Assembly: GCF_964355755.1 (NCBI RefSeq)
Contig: NC_092672.1
Location: 7,378,001 to 7,442,000 of the forward strand
Direction: 5' to 3'
DNA: 64,000 nt
From: Antedon mediterranea
Taxonomy: Eukaryota; Echinodermata; Crinoidea; Comatulida; Antedonidae
The notes beneath the pieces are model-generated. The model saw only the letters and a list, made by a program, of their open reading frames with translations, was not told the origin of the DNA and made no database searches. The position numbers and the translations under genes are program-made. Positions within the stretch are counted from its first letter, which is position 1. Each line of letters opens with the position of its first letter. This document shows, piece by piece, positions 1 to 12,059 of this stretch.

Positions 1-18
1 TAAAATAATATCCACTCT

Positions 19-167
19 TTAAGCCTTGTCTACACTATCAAACTTTATGTGAAAAAAATGTGCTGTGACATGATGTCATATCACTACTATATTTGGGAAT
101 ATCACTATCACACTAGCACATCACACTTTTTTGTCAAAGTAGTTTGATAGTATAGACAAAACTTTAT
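19..167. mobile_element. MITE family A, copy 1
   Basis: Inverted repeat whose ends read like ccttgtctacactatcaaac and its complement (gtttgatagtatagacaaaa in degenerate form). It lies in the SETD1 intron that precedes the off-window SET exons. The family recurs about ten times in this window. Confidence 0.75.
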
Positions 168-180
168 ACTTTTGACTAAC

Positions 181-3100
181 CTCTTCTGCTTCATTTCCTA
201 TCGTACGTGGTCTATTAATATATCGTTTCTTTTCCTTCATTGTGATTTTGTAATAGCCTTGTGTTCTCGCACACCCTGTATCATGCTGGCCCTGTTCATC
301 CTCTGTTTTTCTGCGCTTTTTTACAAATGCATTCTCCGGGAAGACAGTCAGTAAACATTGTTAAGGAAAGTAATATTATATTTGTAACAGTTTTTTATAT
401 TACACCTAAATAAATTCCTGTCATTTGATTGCACGATTGTGGGTCACATGGCTTTACCTCGTGGAAATAGAATTTCATCTTTCACCTCATGAAATTATAA
501 ACATTAATTATTTATATATTAATAAACTACATTGTTGGACTCTGTAATAGAAAGAACATTAGTTCTTTAATGAATCAATCAAACAGCACAATCTCACAAT
601 AAATAAGTCAAAAAAAGATATAAAAGTGATCTTAAAAGGATATCTGGATGGCTAACCCAATGGCAGTAATTAAGCCAAGAGTGTCTGTTGTCCTGAAGTA
701 ACATGCTGTATGTCTTGCGCAGAAAGCAAGCATCTTCCAAGTCGATACCAGTAGCAAGGATCTCGTACAGCTTCTGCCATTCATCGTAATAGTTCCTAGG
801 ATGAAAGAGAGGCACCTGAGCTTCTTTTTCTTGCTCTGCACGTTGGATCTGCTCCTCAATGATGGTCTCAAGCTCTGTCTTCTTTCGTTTCCTTTTCTTG
901 GTTGGTTTGACATCTTCTGGTGGTGTGTCAGCCTCTACTGGTGCCGATCCAACTTCTGCCTCAGACTTTGGTGCTGCAACCTTTTTGTCTTTTTCTGGTT
1001 GACTGTAGGAATGCTCAATTTCCATTGTGGTAGGTGGAGGTGCTGGAGGTGGTGAAGGCATCTTACAGTAGCTGTGATCCATAAGCATCATATCACGCAG
1101 ACTTGGTTCCTGTGGACGAGAGTATATTTTTATATTTCTTAATCAGAATGTGGTCTCTAATTTTAGAGAATATTTCACTGGAAGGGATTGATTGATTGAT
1201 AGATTAAGGGGGTGGGTGTCGTCCTGAGAACAAGGTGTAGGGTTATTTAAAACTTCTGTTTTTGCGATTTATTAAAACCAATAAATATAACAGAAAAGTT
1301 CACACTGTTACCTCATCAGCACTTTCAGTTTTTTCTGATGAATCTTCTGGTTTTTCTTCCTCATCTCCTCCTTCACTTTCCAACTCCCTAGCCTTTGAAG
1401 CCATCTCCACCAAGATCTCAAATGCATCAAGACCTGGACTTTCCTGCTTGCTTGTTTTGTTAGCTGCTTCTTTGGCCTTCTGTGAGGTAGACTTTGCTGC
1501 TTTTTCTTTGATCCTATACATGTATAAAGAAATGTACATCATAAGAAAATTGCCACCTTTCAAAACAATAGTACCAGTGGTTAGCAACAACAAATACTTT
1601 AATGAAATGCATACTGTAATGCATACAGATAAAGCTTATTCCAAAATCATATTTTAAAATCGAAAGAGTGTTAATGATGACATATATTATTATTTATAAC
1701 AATAGTTTGTTTTATCATTCTTACTTTACTGGCAGCTTTCCCTTGGCAATCGTGTCTCCATTTACCATGTCAGGTACTATTGATACATCCAGTTTAGCCT
1801 TCAATCCATCATCTGTATCTCTGAAAAAACAACAACAAATAACAATGAAACATATTGTAATATTTACAATAATTTTAACTGAAATGATAACCTATGCCAG
1901 CCAAATAATTTGAGAAGAATCATGCTGTGGTATTTAAATATCATGAGCAGATGAAAATAAAATTTAATGGATTTTCTATCAACACAAAAACGTTTTGGTT
2001 GTTTAATTGCTTGATCAACTTACTTGTCTTCCGTTTCCACATCAACCTCCTCATCTTCTTCCTCATCTTCTGAAGATGATGATGATTCACTTGTTTCTGA
2101 CTGGGTCTCCTCCCACTCTTCTTCCGACTCATCATCCTCCTCTCCATCTGAGCTACCAGCTGTGCTGTAAATTTCTGAAAAAACCAAAGTGAAATTCGTT
2201 CGTTTATAAAGGAAATTCTCCACACATAAAAACTTACATAATAAACAAGCACAAACTATCATTAACGGTACAAAAAGAGGGCTCTAAGATTACATGTACA
2301 TATAAATGGCACAATATATTTCTGAATTCCACACATTTCAATAAAACAATGAAACAAAGCAAAACCATCAGATTACCAAAGATAGGAGCACAGATCTCCA
2401 ACAGAGACCAGGTTCACCACCTAAACCTAGTTCCAACCCTTAACCACCCTCACCCGACCCTATTGTTTGACCATCAAGATCCAGGCTAGCCACATCTTAG
2501 GCTTATCCTTTGTGCTTAAGGTCATGTTTTGTGTCGGTCTGATTTTACAGCAGGTGTACAGACTTCAGCAAACACCCACCAAGATTACAGACCGCTCCCT
2601 AAACTAAACTCTGATTTCTCGTGGGAGTTCTAGGCTAGGTGGCTTGTGAACCGATGTCTATTGAAACTTCACTATAAGATACTCATCATGTGGTTTGTGA
2701 CATTGAATAGCATGTGGTAAAAATGAAGGATGGCAAGTATCTAATGACAGTTCCCAACCTTTTTAATGGAAACTGTTATTGTAAAAAAACATATCTCTAG
2801 TTCCACTACCAAAACCAGTATGTGAACACTCCAGAGTGTGATGCAAATTGTAAGGGGTACAGTCAACTCTCTCAATACCAGACACCTTTGGGCTGGCCAA
2901 ATACTGTACTGTATGTCTGGTTTTCTGGAAAGGCTGGTAGTGTATTGAGAATGTGTTTATAATGGTAACATTGAATTTAGGATTGTTTGGACAAAAAAAG
3001 TCCGGTATTGAGAGAGTTGACTGTACCATCAAAAATGTTTTAACCATACCTTCATCAGATGCTTCTGCTGATTTCGCCTCTAATCCTCGTTTTCTTCTGT

Positions 3101-6100
3101 GTAGTAATGCCATCAGGTCTTTTTCAATGTCATCGTCATCATCATCTTCCTTTTCACTCTCAGAGCTTCTATACTTCTTGGATGGTTTGGGTGAACCAGA
3201 AGTCTGGCTCAAGTCATCAACTTTGTCTTGCTCAGCATCTTAAGGAATTAAAAATAAACATTTTTTACATCTCATTTTTAAATTATTCATGACTGACTGT
3301 TTTTTAACATAGAACCACAGTTAACAATTTCTTCAAAAAAAGAGAAAGGTGCATTTTACTTCCCATATCACTGATTTGATACAACCTTTCCTAATACTCT
3401 ATTGATTATAAGCGTTGATTATTTACCCGAGTCTTCATCTTGGTCCGATCCAACAGATCGACGTCTTTGTCTTCGTTTTTCCTCTTTAAGATCCTCATCT
3501 GTAGGTTTTCGTTTAACCTTTTAAAAGAAAAAAAGATTGTTAACCATGTAAATAGAGCAGAGCAACAAGAATCAAAACAAAACAGGAGGTTTTTTAGCCC
3601 CTTGCTTTATACTAGAGCCATGACTGCTTCCTTCAACATTGACCCCACTTACCTTGAATGAAGGCATACGTGGCATTGCGGCACGAAGGCCAAGACCAAT
3701 ATCAAGCCTATTGAATCCAACAGATTTGTTGATTGATTTACTCCATTCAGTTGTGTTCTCAAGACTTGATAGTATTGATCTGCCTGCCACCTGGCTTTTG
3801 ATAGGTTCTGTTTCTGGTTTTGAAGGCTACAAAGAAATTGTCCATAAAATAATTAATTCATTTGTTTAAATTTAAAATGAATAATTAAAAGCAATTTACA
3901 GTATACAGACAAAAACTTTTTCGCTGTAAAAAAAAGAATTTACTTGTCTGTTTAAACTTCCCTCATGTTCATCCAATTTCAACTGCAACATATTACATAC
4001 ACATTTTAATTACCTTTGATTTCTCAACACAATCGTCCCACCAATTCTCAAGGCATTTGAAGGCAGATGTTTCCACCATTTTACGACAGAGATCTTTCTT
4101 CATAACATTCTTCAGTTCCGAGACCAGCTGTGTCATAGCTTCGTCAAGGGTAGCCTGACGTGGATCACTCTTAGGCGGTGACTGCTGCCATTGCTGCTGT
4201 TGTTGCTGGTTCTGGTATTGCTGGAATACATTTTGGTTCTGCATTTGATTCTGATTGAAACCCATGCCTTGATTCCAGTTATTTCCTGGCGTTTGGTTTC
4301 GCCACTGATCATAGTAATTGGTTGGCGGTGAACTAAAAGTTTGGGGCATCATGCCTTGGTTGAAGTTTCCTCCAGGCTGTGGCTGCCAAATCCCCATTCT
4401 AGCCATCATCTGGTAATGAGGATGCTGCTCCATGCTGGCTTGTGACTGTTCTTGCTGTTGATTAGTATTAAACTGACCAGGATGCTGAAACCCTGGAGTG
4501 AAATTGCCAAGGTTAACTGGGAAGCCTCCAGGCCCTTGACTCCCTTGGAACCCCATGTTAAAAGTCGGAGAACCAAAAGGACCTGGAAACCCAGGGTAGC
4601 CTTGTCCCATAGGAAAATTTGGCGGTGGTACATTCATTTCAAAGTTTTGTTGTTGAAATTGATTAAACTGGGTATTGAAATTGTTCATAGTTGACATGTT
4701 GAAATTGTTCCATATATTAACATTGTTCTGACTTTTTATCCCTGAATTTTCTTGTATTTCTGGATTGCCTTCTGACAAAAGAACTTTATTAATTCCATCA
4801 TCACTGATGGGTGACATACTCATGTCATCAGAAGCTGTACTCTGCATCTCCATTGGAACTGTGCCCCCGTCTGCATTACCATTCTATAAAAGATTATAAC
4901 AAAATGTTTGGTTACTTTTCTTGTCACAAGGTTTTAGTCTACTTGCTGAAGGCTATTGGGAGCAAGCAGTAGCTATTTCTCTCTAAGCAATCTTTAAACA
5001 ATATACAGTACTTTTTTTTTAATACTAAAAACAAATTAGATATTTCCAAACTTACTAGGAAATAATAATATATGTATATACTGTACCTGATTACTTTTAT
5101 CATCTAACTTATCAAGTTCTGTGTTGTCAGTGGGACTCTGCTTAATACTTGACTCGCGACTACTGATATCGCTTGTCTGACCAGCAAAAAAGCTGTCCAA
5201 CAGAGACTTTGAATTGACTGTGGTTGAAGGTTCATCAACTGATTCAGATTTTACGTTCCCTTCAATGGGAGACAGTTTATCATACATGAAACCAGGCGAG
5301 GAAGAGCCTTTGTAATGTGTTTTTTGGTTATCAAAACCATCCTTAGGAGAGCCTCTTTTATTTTTTCTAAAGTTAGAACGCAACAAACTTCTATCACTTG
5401 GACTTTCATTGCTGTAATGATCGTTATGAGACCCTCTCCGAAACTCTTCACTACTTTCTCTGGAATGTTGAAAATGTTCTCTTTCTGAATGCCTAGTGTC
5501 TTTTCTATGACGGTCTTTATGTCTATCTTTTTTACCATAATCTGATGCCTGATCGGAATCAGTCTCTAAATATTTACTCCTTGATACAACTTTTTCTGGT
5601 TCTGACGAATCTGCAAGTTCGCCTTCTGATATAGAATCGGTACTGGCACGGGTCTTTTTTAAAATGGCTGCTATTCTAGAGTCTAATGTTCCTCCTATAG
5701 CAGTATCTGAGGAAAGATCTGCTGACATTTCACCCTCTTTTTTAATACCAGAGTCTTTTGAAATGTCTTTAACTTGAAAATTCTGTTCAATGGAAGTTAC
5801 ATCGTGTTCATCTTGCGTTGGTGTACCTTGACCATCATCATCAACTACTGCATCTTCTACTTTAATTGTAGTACCTTCCCAAGGTTTCTCCACCACTTTT
5901 TCTGGGTCTTTGGATTTACTTCTTTTCAATCTACCTTCTCTAGAAGTATCATCTCTTTTTCTATCATCCTTCCACCGATCGTCCCTTCGTCGATCACCTT
6001 TATCATCTCTCCTTCGGTCATCTTTATACCTATCGTGTCGGTATCGGTCATCCCTATTGTATTGATCTGGCTTTCTTTCATCTCTGCCGTATTGATCCGG

Positions 6101-9100
6101 TTTTCTTTCATCTCTGCCGTATTGATCTGTTTTTCTGTCATCTTTATTATAATGATCATTTTTTCTGTCATCTCTACTATATTGATTCCTCCGATCATCT
6201 CTTCTCCTATCATCTCGTCGATCGCTTCGTCTGTCATCTCTCCATCTATCATCATCTCTTCTCCAGTCATCGTCATCATCATCCAAATCTTTGTCATCCT
6301 CTCTTCTACTTTTCTTTTTCTTATTTTTCTTTTTCTGTCGTTTGTTCCTATAATTGTCTCCTCTACTACTATTATCAAATTGTCCAAAGTTTCCTTGATT
6401 TTGATTTGGTCCATCATTGAATCTGTTATCAAACATTTGTTGCTGTGCCTGGAAACCTTGTTCCATTTGGTTACCAAACTGTTGATTTATTGCTGCTCCT
6501 TGAAAATTTTGATTCCAATTTCCAAATTGCTGGTTGTTGAAATTTCCCTGCTGATTTTGAAAACCCATCATATTGTTCTGATCATTACTTTGAAAACCAA
6601 AGTCACCTTGAGGTTGACCAAACTGAGCGTTCCATTGCTGTTGATTACCAAATCCTATGTTTTGTTGCATTTGTTCTTGAAATTGTTGATTAAAATTAGA
6701 ACCACCAGCAGGAAACCCTTGCGCAGAATTTCCTTGGGGAAAGCACATTGGATTCATTCCATGCATATCTTGCTGATTAAAATTAAATTGTTGTTGCTGC
6801 TGCTGTTGTTGTGCTTGGTTGGTAAATATCTGATTTTGCATCATATTTGGGAAATTTATAGCATCAGATGGCGTGTTAAAACCAGACACTTGTGGAGTTT
6901 CTTCAGGACGTCCATCTCCAGTTCCTTGTGGAATTGAAGAAGGAATTCCAAACTCAGCACCTTGAAAATTCATGGCAGCAATTCGTTCATCCAGACTAGA
7001 AAAATTACCAGACTCCTGAGATCCAGGCTGGGTCGTAGTACTTGGCTCAGAGCTCATACTTTTTGGCGTATCTGGCTCCTTAAATTTAAATGCATGTTCC
7101 GATTTTGGTGTTGGAGTAGGAGTCGGAACAGAATCACTCACATAGCCAAGAGAAGCAAGTTCAGGAGGTGGACGTGCTGCCTCAGAAGAGAGCCTTCTAG
7201 GGTCTTTCCCTCGAGGCAATTCAGGAGTTTTTTTGCCACCATATCGAGGGTCATAAGGTGTGGAACCACTACTGCTGCTTGGTGTACTTGCTTTGCCAGT
7301 CGTAAGGCAATCAAAGATTCTTTCACATTCTTTACCTTTAAGAAACAAGAAAGGTATGTGTTATTTATAATATTTTTTGGCTTTTGTATAATGTAGAGTT
7401 TCAATTTCATAAAAAATAGATATAAGTCAAGAGAAGAAATTCTATGTTGCTATTCTGCTTTGTCACGCAGTCATTACATTTATGAAGAAACTGTTATCTT
7501 TTATTATACTGTATATAATATGTTATGTACAGAATTTGTTATTTACATATTGCCACTGAATATTATATATTTGATTTGTTATATGATACATTTTATGATA
7601 AATAGTTTTATTTATTGTAGTATTTTAATCGACATTTTAGGATTTTATATTTATATATTGTATGGCATTTTTATCGTATTTTATATTTTATGTACTGTAT
7701 CCATTTTATATTTGTATGTACTGTACTTTGAAAAGGCCAACAGAGTTTCCCCATGGGGATAAAAAAGTTTTAATTGAATTGAATAAATATAAAAGATAAA
7801 AAACTAAATTTAACAAACCTCCAGCATCAACCTGTACAATAATGATTTTGCCCATGACAGACATTCGGTTAAGTTCGCCAGCTGCGACCTTTGCTGCCCT
7901 CGTAGTGGTAAATGTAACTGTAGCCAAACCCAAATGTTTGTTTGTTTTAGGATGGTGCATAATATTGACATCTTCAATTATTCCAAATTTATCACAAAGG
8001 TCTCGTAAAAACCTTTCTTTTACATTATCATTCAGGTTGGTAAATGTTATCTGTTTTGGAGGGACTTCACCAATATAATATTTATCAAACTGTGAAAAAA
8101 AAGGTCTTAATGTTTTAATATGGTCAAGTTCATTGGCACATCCAGTGGCAAAGTTGTTTTTAACAATGAAAGAGGTTCACATTTCAGTGTTATAAGGATT
8201 TACTTTATTAAACTTATTTAAAAGAGAAAACCCAAAAAAGAAAGAATATAAAATACAATATACCAAAAGACATTACAGTAGTAGTGTTTTGTATAAAGTT
8301 TATAGATTATTGCAGAAAAAAATGTTGATGATGATGTCCAAATATGAGCAGACAATATCCCACCACAAAGAAATAGAAGGCCCATCTGTTTTTTTTTCTT
8401 ACCAACCCAGTCCCTATCTCATAAATTTATACACAAAAAAGTAAAGCTATTTTGTATTGTAAATGTGCGATTAATTTATTTATTCAACCTACCAGTGCAA
8501 GTCAATCCCATTTTCAAAGTTAATTGTTTTCATGCAAAAAATGGTATAAATACCATCACAAAGTAAATATATGTACAGTAATACAATATATATAAACTTT
8601 CACATACACTATTTCAAATCACAAATGTTACCTTAAATTTTGGTATTGGTAAATCAGCTTTTTCCCTTCTCCATAATCGACTAATCTTTGACCTTGGATC
8701 TCGTAACATAGGACTTGGAAAAACATTGGCCTAAATAAAAAAATAATAAAATTGTAGTTTTCAACACTAATACACCAGAAGCACATTTTGGGGGTATAAA
8801 CAGAGGTATCAGTCAGAGGAAAAATGGCAAAAGGCTTCTACTTTCGAGATGTATTTGGTTAGTCTATATATTGTTTTGACAACTTTGTAATATAACCAGA
8901 TTTTGTCAATGACATACCAGGGAATAATTTTGCCAGTGTAGCATAGCAAAAAGCTATACAAAACAACCTTATTGCTACACATTTCTAAAATTATGTAGCA
9001 AAAAAGACAATACAAAACTATGTTTCTCGACTAAAAAATCAGTTTGATTAGCAATACTTGCTAAACAAAATTTTAAAATGAAATTTTTCTCTGCATACAG

Positions 9101-10109
9101 TCAACTCTCCCAATACCGGAACCTTTGGGTTGGCCTAATATCTCTGGTTTTCTGAAAAGTCTGCTATTCTGAATGCGTTTCTAATGGTAAAATGAATTTA
9201 GGACTTTTTAAATGGCAAGGAAAGTCTTGTTTTGGGAGAGTTTACGCAGGAGTTTACGGTTTTCAGAGAGCCTGGTATTAGAGAAGTTCACTGTATTTCT
9301 AAAATGTCGCAATGTCAAAAGCTGATATTTTTTATTGACAGTAGGCATACATTAACAAATTCTCAAAATAGTTTTTGTATTTCATCTTATTGACTTTACA
9401 ATTCAAGTCCATTAAAATAAATAGTAATAACTATTTTGAGAATTTGTAATAATAACTACTGTACTGTCAATATCTCTCTCAACTTGTTGCTAAAAATTAA
9501 AGCATAAACATTGGTACTGTATTGAGGTTAAAATATCCATAACAAAGTATGTATTATAAAAATCACAATTCCTTGTGGGTTCTTAGAATTTCCACACCTA
9601 TTTAAACAAATAGATTTAGATTTCAGTTCAGAGGATCTATAGAGATTTATAACTTATTTTTGAAAAAGATTTAAGTTATAATATAAATATGAAGTTAGAC
9701 ACAGTACAATGGTAGGGCCTGCCATGCTTACAGAAAGTTGATTTTGAAAAGGATAAACTGTAATTAAAAAAAATAAATTTGGTAAATAGTATATAATTAG
9801 GCAATACTTTCTTTAATTATCGAAATCTGTGGAGAAATATTGGTAATATTATTTGTTGGGAGGAAATGAGAGGCTACAGATAAAAAAATAAAACATTTTA
9901 TGTTAGAAAATAAACATTGTTTGACGTCAGATCTTTAATTTCGGTCCAGGCTTCATTGAATGAGTTGTATGTCTTACCAAGGGCCCATGGATAAGACCAT
10001 CATATCTGTAAACTTTCTGTTGTCCTTTCTTGATGAACGGATCGATCATCAACCTGTAGTTTTTCCACTTCTTTTCTGGATGATGTCCACTTGCACTTGG
10101 GTTGTCCAT
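181..10109 (-). CDS. SETD1: SETD1A/B-type histone H3K4 methyltransferase, C-terminus off the left edge
   Basis: Catalytic subunit of the nuclear SET1/COMPASS complex that methylates H3 lysine 4. Coding exons in 5'-3' order: 10109-9978, 8730-8632, 8089-7819, 7335-5087, 4883-4014, 3826-3653, 3517-3427, 3238-3050, 2174-2024, 1820-1725, 1513-1312, 1109-657, 333-181. They give 1,710 codons in continuous frame. The N-terminus carries the WDR82-binding motif (YRLMIDPFIKKG..KVYRYDG). The RRM starts at FDKYYIGEVPPK (exons 2-3). A long Q/N- and R/D-rich linker contains TLDSRIAAILKK. Exon 5 ends in the conserved KKDLCRKMVE..WW segment, exon 6 in GLGLRAAMPRMPSFK, and acidic serine-rich stretches follow. 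The N-SET signature (YYDEWQKLYEILATGIDLED) is in exon 12, and HDTGCARTQGYYKI in exon 13. The SET and post-SET domains should follow left of base 181. The start is the ATG at 10109, just after an acceptor at 10121, so a 5'UTR intron is likely. Whether it is the sole SETD1 or one of two paralogues cannot be told here. Confidence 0.95.
2858..3025. mobile_element. MITE family B (TA-flanked), copy 1
   Basis: Starts TACAGTCAACTCTCTCAATA and ends with its near complement (TATTGAGAGAGTTGACTGTA). The flanking TA and terminal CAGT resemble Tc1/mariner-derived MITEs. No coding capacity. It sits in a SETD1 intron, directly beside the exon 3050-3238. Confidence 0.75.
6050..6200 (-). repeat. 30-bp in-frame coding repeat in SETD1
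   Basis: Within the large SETD1 exon, several units of about ten codons (GRDERKPDQY type) repeat in tandem. The strongest repetition is at 6060-6130 with a 30-bp period, flanked by degenerate RRDD/DDRK runs. It encodes a charged, probably disordered segment. Confidence 0.7.
7480..7795 (+). mobile_element. Retroelement 3' end-like repeat
   Basis: An AT-rich stretch ends in 'tttccccatggggataaaaaag' style sequence followed by ttttaattgaattgaataaa. This resembles the 3' ends of non-LTR retrotransposons seen in many invertebrates. It lies in the SETD1 intron between the RRM exon and the big linker exon. No RT coding remains here. Confidence 0.4.
9096..9295. mobile_element. MITE family B, copy 2
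   Basis: Begins TACAGTCAACTCTCCCAATACCGG-like sequence and ends aagttcactgta. The right end has more mismatches than in copy 1. It lies in SETD1 intron 1. Confidence 0.7.
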
Positions 10110-10120
10110 GCCATTTGTAT

Positions 10121-12059
10121 CTGAAATGATAAGAAGAATCAATCAATCATGTTTTTGTGATATTAGTAGATTTTTAAATGTTCAAACTGGGTAAATTTTT
10201 GCACAAAATTTGAATATGAAATTTTGATTTTGTTGTGTTTTGTTGTTGAGGGAGATAGAAACTCACTAGATGAAATAGATTGCCTTCCATGTGAAGAATG
10301 AAAGTCTTCCATTATGATATCAAAACCCAATAACCAATCTGGGATACTTAAAGAACCATCAGATGACAAAAATGCATTTAAACATGATAAAAATCATCTG
10401 ATGATACCAATTCTTCTTCAGTCTCCATCATGGCCTGAGCAAAACATTACAAATCTCACACTGCTTGGGAAATACCCTTATGACCTCTATATACGACTAT
10501 TTGATTCGCCGATTCGATAAATATAAACTAAAAATATCAATCAAATTTATTTGAAAATAAATAAAAAATATTGAATAATAAAGTAATAATTATTATTTTA
10601 GGTACCTTTATGTGGTAATTGTGATATATTTATAGTTTTACTGTTAGTAAAATATAAATTCTTGGTACAAACAAAATTGTCAGGCTTAGCTTCGATGTAA
10701 GCTGGCCGTTGATTGGTTAATCCGTATAACAAAAAAACACATTAAGTAGCTATAGATGCTGGCATTTACCTTATTTTCTGACCGTTCTAAGAACATACAT
10801 GTAAGTTACTCTTGCAAATGAGGTACATTGACAAACTGCGACGTTGGTGTTACTATCAATAGTTTTCAAAACGTGATGAAAACCCAACCATACCACTGCC
10901 AAACGTATAAATATACCGTGCGTCCATTTCTGTCGATGTCCAATCGAAATCAACGTACAATCGATAAAACGACTGTTGCTGCTGCCCTCTATGTGTTACT
11001 TTTCTCTATATTGCGTGGTTGGTCTTGTGGTGGCGCTATTTACAAATAATAAAAAAATCTCCTTAAAAAAATATTTCGGTTCGATTGAAGAACTTTTCAA
11101 GCGATTGAATTAGGGAGTTATATTAATTCATTTAATTAACATTCTGATATAATATAATTTACCAACATTAAAATGAACAAAAGAAAAATTATGTTAATTC
11201 AGTATGTTTATCCAAATGAATTTTCTTTAATTAAAGTTTTTTAACAAAACTAAAAAGGAATCAATTTTTGTTTATCAAAATGTATTGATGTAAAGTCTGT
11301 CCCAGCTGCAATTTTGCTCTTCATATGCAATATAACCAGAGAATGATACAAAAACAATATGATGAGATTTTCCTCCAGATAAACACAAATTATCAAAATA
11401 ATTACACCATCTGTACAATAATGGTCTTGAATATATTTATTGCCATTATTAAATATAAAACACTTTGAAGATAAATTTAAGTTCAACTTGAATAGTTTTT
11501 AACAATATTTTCAAAGGTTAGTTAGAGATTCGAAGTCATAAACTATATTTAAAATGGTAGAGGAGGCCTACTCCATTGTCAAATGTTAGAAAAAATACAT
11601 AATTTACATTTAATACAGAAAGGCTCAGGTTCTGTTTCCTTTAGATTATATGTCTACTCAAACCATTTTGCAATATTAAATATAACATAACATGTATGTT
11701 ATGAACAGCTTCTCTGTTTTCAGAGTACTCTTGTAGAAAATGTTAAATTTGCTGTCTGCATTTCAAAACCACTTGTTTAAACTTTTCATTAAGTTAAATA
11801 ACATAAAAAATATACAAATAAATTAATAATAATAGTGAGAATTAGTTTTCATTTTGTTTAAACAGTATTCTTAATCGTCAATTGTCAATTGTGCTGATTT
11901 ACTAAAGTTGTCATTTTTTTAAAGCACATACTTAATATACAACTTTGGTTTTGCTATCATCATTGCTTCCAATGTCACCCCTTTTTAAGCTTACTAATTT
12001 TCATAAAATATTGCCCTTGCTAAAAATGATATGATTTTAAAATAACATTAACTCTGATG
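10121..12059. other. Spacer between SETD1 5' end and B3GLCT 3' end
   Basis: Upstream region of SETD1 and 3' flank of B3GLCT, both on the minus strand. It should hold the SETD1 5'UTR exon(s), its promoter and the B3GLCT 3'UTR. I could not place a 5'UTR exon with confidence. A relatively GC-richer patch at about 10,690-11,040 is the best promoter candidate. The rest is AT-rich without recognisable genes. Confidence 0.4.

Noticed and set aside
594-656. C-terminal extension of the SETD1 exon reading through to a stop after WVSHP
   Set aside because: A donor at 656-651 (TGG|GTTAGC) joins in phase to exon 333-181, which carries the conserved sequence after the N-SET. The read-through tail is intron.
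2007-2192. Plus-strand Pro/His/Leu-rich frame opposite a SETD1 acidic exon
   Set aside because: Antisense of the Glu/Ser/Asp-rich SETD1 coding exon 2174-2024.
5774-6937. 387-codon plus-strand open frame
   Set aside because: It is the antisense of the SETD1 Q/N- and R/D-rich exon. Its Ile/Ser/Leu monotony is the mirror of those codons, and it lacks any domain.
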